DNA of 64,000 nt from Photobacterium halotolerans DSM 18316. GTDB taxonomy: Bacteria; Pseudomonadota; Gammaproteobacteria; Enterobacterales; Vibrionaceae. The notes under the pieces are model-generated. The model did not search any database, was not told the DNA's origin, and was given only the letters and a program-made list of their open reading frames with translations. Positions within the stretch are counted from its first letter, which is position 1, and every line of letters begins with the position of its first letter. The DNA is taken from positions 434,001 through 498,000 of the forward strand of contig NZ_KE384319.1 in assembly GCF_000425165.1 (NCBI RefSeq), read 5' to 3'. This document shows, piece after piece, positions 60,043 to 64,000 of this stretch. Position numbers and translations under genes: made by a program.

Positions 60043-62458
60043 TCATCACCATAACACATTGAGTCACGATGAAATGGTGGCGAAATTCGCGCAGGATCTG
60101 ACTTCCGGCGTGGGTAAAAGCGTAAAGCATGACAGCGCTGCCAAACAGGTGACTGGCGAAGCCGTTTACATTGATGACCGGCTGGAATTTCCAAACCAAT
60201 TGCACGTGTATGCACGTACCAGTACCTACGCGCACGCCAAAATTACCAAGCTGGATGTCAGCCCGTGTTACGCCTTTGAAGGCGTCGCCATCGCCATCAC
60301 CAGCAAAGATGTACCGGGACAACTGGACATAGGTGCGGTATTGCCGGGCGATCCCCTGCTGGCAGACGGCATTGTTGAATTCTATGGTCAGCCAGTTATT
60401 GCGGTTGCCGCCAATGATATGGAAACTGCCCGCAAAGCCGCTCAGGCGGCCATCATCGAATACGAACCACTGGAAGCCGTATTGGATGTTGAAGAGGCTC
60501 TGGCCAAGAAACACTTCGTCTCAGGCAGTCACCAGCACAAGCGCGGCGATTCCGAAGGCGCACTGGCGAGTGCGAAGCATGTGCTGGAAGGCGATCTGCA
60601 TATCGGCGGTCAGGAACACTTCTATCTGGAAACCCAGGTCAGCTCTGTGATGCCAACCGAAGACGGCGGCATGATAGTGTACACCTCTACCCAGAACCCT
60701 ACTGAAGTGCAAAAACTGGTCGCTGAAGTGCTGGGCGTCCCTATGCACAAAGTGGTGATCGACATGCGCCGCATGGGTGGCGGTTTCGGTGGTAAAGAAA
60801 CGCAGGCGGCAAGCCCGGCGTGTCTGGCTGCTGTGATTGCGCACCTGACCGGCCGCCCGACCAAAATGCGTCTGCCACGTATGGAAGACATGATCATGAC
60901 GGGTAAACGCCACCCGTTCTACAACCAGTACAAAGTCGGTTTTGACGATGACGGCCGGATTCACGGCATTGATATCACGGTATCAGGTAACTGTGGTTAT
61001 TCCCCGGATCTGTCTAACTCTATCGTGGACCGTGCCATGTTCCACTCTGACAACGCCTACTATCTGGGCGATGCCACAGTGACAGGCCACCGTTGTAAAA
61101 CCAATACAGCGTCGAATACCGCTTACCGTGGTTTCGGTGGTCCGCAGGGCATGATGACCATTGAACACATTATGGATGAAATCGCCCAGCATCTGGGTAA
61201 AGATCCGCTGGATGTGCGCAAGGTGAACTATTACGGTCATGAAGATCGCAATGTCACCCACTACTACCAGAAAGTGGAAGACAACTTCATTCATGACATC
61301 ACCGAGCAGCTGGAAGCCAGCAGTGAGTATAAAGCGCGCCGTAAAGCCATTGCCGAGTACAACAAAACCAGCCCGATTCTGAAGAAAGGTCTGGCACTGA
61401 CGCCAGTGAAGTTCGGTATTTCCTTTACCGCAACATTCCTGAACCAGGCTGGTGCACTGATTCATATCTACACCGATGGCAGTATTCATCTCAACCACGG
61501 TGGTACCGAGATGGGTCAGGGCCTGAATATCAAAGTGGCTCAGGTAGTGGCTGAAGTGTTCCAGGTGGATATCGACCGAATCCAGATCACGGCAACCAAT
61601 ACCGACAAAGTGCCGAATACCTCGCCAACGGCAGCATCATCTGGTGCGGACCTTAACGGTAAAGCGGCGCAGAACGCAGCGTTGACCATCAAACAGCGCC
61701 TGATCGACTTTGCCTGCAGCCACTTTAAAGTCACCCCGGAAGAAGTGATCTTTAAAAACGGCCTGGTGCAAATCCGTGAAGAGCTGAAAACTTTTGAAGA
61801 AATCATTCAGATGGCTTACTTCAATCAGGTTTCGCTGTCGAGCACAGGGTTCTACCGCACACCTAAGATTTACTACGATCACGAGAAAGCCCGCGGTCGC
61901 CCATTCTACTACTACGCCTACGGTGCAGCCTGTGCCGAAGTGGTACTGGATACCCTGACCGGCGAATACAAGATCCTGCGTGCTGACATACTGCATGATG
62001 TAGGGGCATCTCTGAACCCGGCGATTGATATCGGCCAGGTTGAAGGTGGCTTTATTCAGGGTGTGGGCTGGCTGACGACAGAAGAGCTGGTGTGGAACGA
62101 TCAGGGTCGCCTGATGACCAGCGGTCCGGCAAGCTACAAGATCCCGGCGATTGCCGATATGCCGATTGATTTCCGCACTCAGCTGCTGGAAAACCGCAGC
62201 AACCCTGAAGACACAGTCTTCAACTCAAAAGCCGTGGGTGAGCCTCCGTTCATGCTGGGTATGTCGGTCTGGAGCGCGATTAAAGATGCCATCCGTTCAG
62301 TTGCCGAGCCCGGTACTCTGGTCAAACTGGATACCCCTGCAACACCAGAGCGCGTACTCTGGGCGATCAACGAAGTGCAACCGTCTTCGTCTCAACCTTT
62401 CCTGAGTCGCAGGAAGAAAGAAGAGGCCGAGACAGCAACCAGTGAACAAGCCCAGTAA
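60035..62458 (+). CDS. xdhB: Xanthine dehydrogenase large subunit (molybdenum cofactor)
   Basis: The 807-residue catalytic subunit oxidises hypoxanthine and xanthine to urate at the molybdopterin centre. Motifs are RMGGGFGGKETQAA, NTAYRGFGGPQGMMTIE (substrate Arg), NHGGTEMGQGLNIKVAQV and the catalytic Glu in KAVGEPPFMLG. Length and motifs match bacterial XdhB. The ATG overlaps the xdhA stop. A short GC-rich hairpin lies between it and xdhC. Confidence 0.96.
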   Translation: MSNHHHNTLSHDEMVAKFAQDLTSGVGKSVKHDSAAKQVTGEAVYIDDRLEFPNQLHVYARTSTYAHAKITKLDVSPCYAFEGVAIAITSKDVPGQLDIGAVLPGDPLLADGIVEFYGQPVIAVAANDMETARKAAQAAIIEYEPLEAVLDVEEALAKKHFVSGSHQHKRGDSEGALASAKHVLEGDLHIGGQEHFYLETQVSSVMPTEDGGMIVYTSTQNPTEVQKLVAEVLGVPMHKVVIDMRRMGGGFGGKETQAASPACLAAVIAHLTGRPTKMRLPRMEDMIMTGKRHPFYNQYKVGFDDDGRIHGIDITVSGNCGYSPDLSNSIVDRAMFHSDNAYYLGDATVTGHRCKTNTASNTAYRGFGGPQGMMTIEHIMDEIAQHLGKDPLDVRKVNYYGHEDRNVTHYYQKVEDNFIHDITEQLEASSEYKARRKAIAEYNKTSPILKKGLALTPVKFGISFTATFLNQAGALIHIYTDGSIHLNHGGTEMGQGLNIKVAQVVAEVFQVDIDRIQITATNTDKVPNTSPTAASSGADLNGKAAQNAALTIKQRLIDFACSHFKVTPEEVIFKNGLVQIREELKTFEEIIQMAYFNQVSLSSTGFYRTPKIYYDHEKARGRPFYYYAYGAACAEVVLDTLTGEYKILRADILHDVGASLNPAIDIGQVEGGFIQGVGWLTTEELVWNDQGRLMTSGPASYKIPAIADMPIDFRTQLLENRSNPEDTVFNSKAVGEPPFMLGMSVWSAIKDAIRSVAEPGTLVKLDTPATPERVLWAINEVQPSSSQPFLSRRKKEEAETATSEQAQ

Positions 62459-62514
62459 AACAGCCAAAAGTAGTATATGGCGGGCCTTCGGGCTCGCCTG
62501 ATGAGGAAAGCGCG

Positions 62515-63357
62515 ATGTTTAAAGACAACTGGATTCATGCCCTGGCTGAACTGGATCAACGTGGTGAACCTTGTGTTATGGTCACTGTGCTGGCTGATCG
62601 GGGCTCAGTGCCCCGCGATGCCGGTACCAAAATGCTGGTGACCCGTAACGAGATCATCGCCACCATTGGCGGCGGTCACCTGGAGCACAAAGCGATCAAA
62701 CTGGCACGGGAAATGCTGCTGACCGGAGACAGACACCCGCGGGTTGAGCATTTCAATTTAGGTGCCAGACTCGGTCAGTGCTGCGGTGGCATGGCCACCC
62801 TGAGCCTGGAGCCAATTGGCCAGCAACAACACCATCTGGTGCTTTTTGGTGCGGGCCATGTCGCGAAAGCTTTAATCCATATTGTCAGCACATTGCCTTT
62901 TCGCGTGACCTGGATCGATCAGCGGGAAAGTGAGTTCCCCGCCGAGCTGCCACTCGGTGTGACCAAGCTGGTGTCTGATGATCCGGTTGGCGATATCCGC
63001 GATATGCCTGCCAACAGTTATTATCTGGTGATGACCCATAATCATCAGCTGGATTTTGAACTGGCAAGGGAAATCCTCAACAGAAATGATACTGCATATT
63101 TTGGCATGATAGGGTCGCTGACCAAGAGGAAGAAGTTTGATTATCGACTGTCACAACGCGGCTACGATGATGAAACCATACGGCGTATGGTCTGCCCGAT
63201 TGGCATTGATGCCGTCAAGGGTAAGCATCCGGCAGAAATTGCGGTTTCGGTTGCGGGCGAGCTGATTGCCCACTACCAGGGCGAAACCCTGGCCGATAAA
63301 CGCGAAGACTCTGCTGCCACAGAGTCCGATGACAGCACCGACAATCAAGTCGCCTGA
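62515..63357 (+). CDS. xdhC: XdhC, xanthine dehydrogenase accessory protein
   Basis: The 280-residue protein matches XdhC, which binds molybdenum cofactor, promotes its sulfuration and inserts it into XdhB. Typical segments are VTVLADRGSVPRDAGTKMLV, IGGGHLEHKAI, QCCGGMATLSLEPI, LFGAGHVAKALI and MIGSLTKRKKFDYRL. GAGGAAAG precedes the ATG. It lies 57 bases after xdhB and 25 before guaD, all on one strand. Confidence 0.95.
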   Translation: MFKDNWIHALAELDQRGEPCVMVTVLADRGSVPRDAGTKMLVTRNEIIATIGGGHLEHKAIKLAREMLLTGDRHPRVEHFNLGARLGQCCGGMATLSLEPIGQQQHHLVLFGAGHVAKALIHIVSTLPFRVTWIDQRESEFPAELPLGVTKLVSDDPVGDIRDMPANSYYLVMTHNHQLDFELAREILNRNDTAYFGMIGSLTKRKKFDYRLSQRGYDDETIRRMVCPIGIDAVKGKHPAEIAVSVAGELIAHYQGETLADKREDSAATESDDSTDNQVA

Positions 63358-63381
63358 CAGCGATTAACGAAGGATAAATAC

Positions 63382-64000
63382 ATGACATTACAACGCACGG
63401 CTTATCGCTCAGCGATTTTACACAGCATTGCCGACCCCCAGGAAGTCGGTCTTGATAACAGCTTTGAATTTTTTGAAGACGGTGTTCTGGTGGTTGAGAA
63501 CGGCCACATTGTGGATGTGGGCCCGGCCGACGAGGTGCTGGCCCGCCACCCGTCCGGTATGACCGTCACACAGTATGAGCACAAGCTGATCACTGCCGGT
63601 TTTATTGATACCCATATTCACTATCCGCAAACCGGCATGATCGCCTCTTACGGCGAGCAGTTGCTGGACTGGCTGGAAAACTACACTTTCCCGGAAGAAC
63701 TGAAGTTCAAAAACCCGGTGTATGCACGCCAGGTCGCCAACATTTTCTTTGATGAGCTGGCCAGCAACGGGACAACCACCGCCCTGGTTTTCGGTACAGT
63801 GCATAAAGAATCTGTCGATGTGTTTTTCGAAGAAGCTGAAAAACGCAAACTGCGCATGATTGCCGGTAAAGTCCTGATGGATCGCAACGCGCCGGATTAC
63901 CTGACAGACACCCCGGAATCCGGTTATCAGGACTCAAAAGCGCTGATCGAAAAATGGCACAACAAAGACCGTTTGCTGTATGCCGTGACACCGCGTTTCG
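63382..64000 (+). CDS. guaD: Guanine deaminase (5' part, runs off the window)
   Basis: The frame is open from ATG 63382 to the end of the window (206 codons). The sequence matches guanine deaminase, an amidohydrolase converting guanine to xanthine, the substrate of XdhABC: the zinc-ligand motif ITAGFIDTHIHYPQTGMIASYG (in two parts), LDWLENYTFPEE and GTTTALVFGTVH are characteristic. The start follows AAGGATAA. It is the fourth gene of the xdhABC-guaD operon. Confidence 0.93.
   Translation, partial: MTLQRTAYRSAILHSIADPQEVGLDNSFEFFEDGVLVVENGHIVDVGPADEVLARHPSGMTVTQYEHKLITAGFIDTHIHYPQTGMIASYGEQLLDWLENYTFPEELKFKNPVYARQVANIFFDELASNGTTTALVFGTVHKESVDVFFEEAEKRKLRMIAGKVLMDRNAPDYLTDTPESGYQDSKALIEKWHNKDRLLYAVTPRF

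Noticed and set aside
1..64000. CRISPR array, prophage, integron or insertion sequence
   Set aside because: No regularly spaced repeats, transposase, integrase, phage structural gene or attC-like array was seen.

Overview
The window looks like a chromosomal segment of a gammaproteobacterium of the family Vibrionaceae. Supporting signs are the yccA-tusE-acyP-rlmI neighbourhood, a one-chain 2,4-diaminobutyrate aminotransferase/decarboxylase followed by carboxynorspermidine dehydrogenase and NspC (the vibrio norspermidine route), the uvrY(varA)-uvrC-pgsA order with a tRNA-Cys nearby, and an ERIC-type element. A complete cytochrome bo3 operon together with a glyoxylate carboligase operon points to Photobacterium or a relative such as Grimontia/Enterovibrio rather than a core Vibrio; this genus guess is inference. 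No prophage, CRISPR array, transposase or integrase was seen.

Layout. 1-6.2 kb: gene tail, orphan lipoprotein solute-binding protein, yccA, tusE, acyP, an MCP and rlmI, separated by GC-box and ERIC repeats. 6.4-11.2 kb: cyoABCDE (minus strand) with an FNR-like box upstream. 11.7-19.6 kb: TSUP permease, secreted GH18 chitinase, exported L,D-transpeptidase-like protein, alanine dehydrogenase, a small hypothetical protein and a HypT-like LysR regulator. 19.7-22.1 kb: ADA-like deaminase plus NCS2 purine permease. 22.2-24.9 kb: 2OG-Fe(II) oxygenase, alpha/beta hydrolase, transglutaminase-like protein. 25.1-33.9 kb: a glyoxylate module (GntR/FCD regulator, gcl-hyi-glxR-ttuD, malate synthase, GlcG-like protein) tied together by copies of the palindrome ATTGTATACAAT. 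34-41.7 kb: EamA transporter, secreted alpha-amylase with a gene remnant behind it, LysR, and an MFS / AhpD-like / membrane protein / SCO1 operon. 41.8-45.4 kb: two tandem PAS-GGDEF(degenerate)-EAL proteins. 45.7-48.2 kb: LysR divergent from a degenerate metallo-beta-lactamase-fold protein and a FrnE-like DsbA. 48.3-57.7 kb: tRNA-Cys, norspermidine operon, pgsA, uvrC, uvrY. 58.6-64 kb: xdhABC and guaD (guaD runs off the end).

How the parts may work together. guaD makes xanthine from guanine and XdhABC oxidises xanthine to urate; ureide catabolism normally ends in glyoxylate, the substrate of the gcl operon and of malate synthase. With the ADA-like deaminase/NCS2 pair, the window holds the entry and exit of a purine-to-central-carbon route; the middle steps (urate to glyoxylate) are not visible here. 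The chitinase, amylase and alanine dehydrogenase fit a marine polymer-degrading lifestyle, and the c-di-GMP proteins and norspermidine pathway fit biofilm control.

Most genes are conventional. The points I consider most worth a second look are the ATTGTATACAAT regulon with orphan operator copies in a gene-free gap (25.85-26.1 kb), the paired TTGAC-N6-GTCA palindromes before xdhA, the ADA-like deaminase lacking the ribose-contacting Asp, the MFS/AhpD/SCO1 operon, and the structured leader before the GlcG-like gene.
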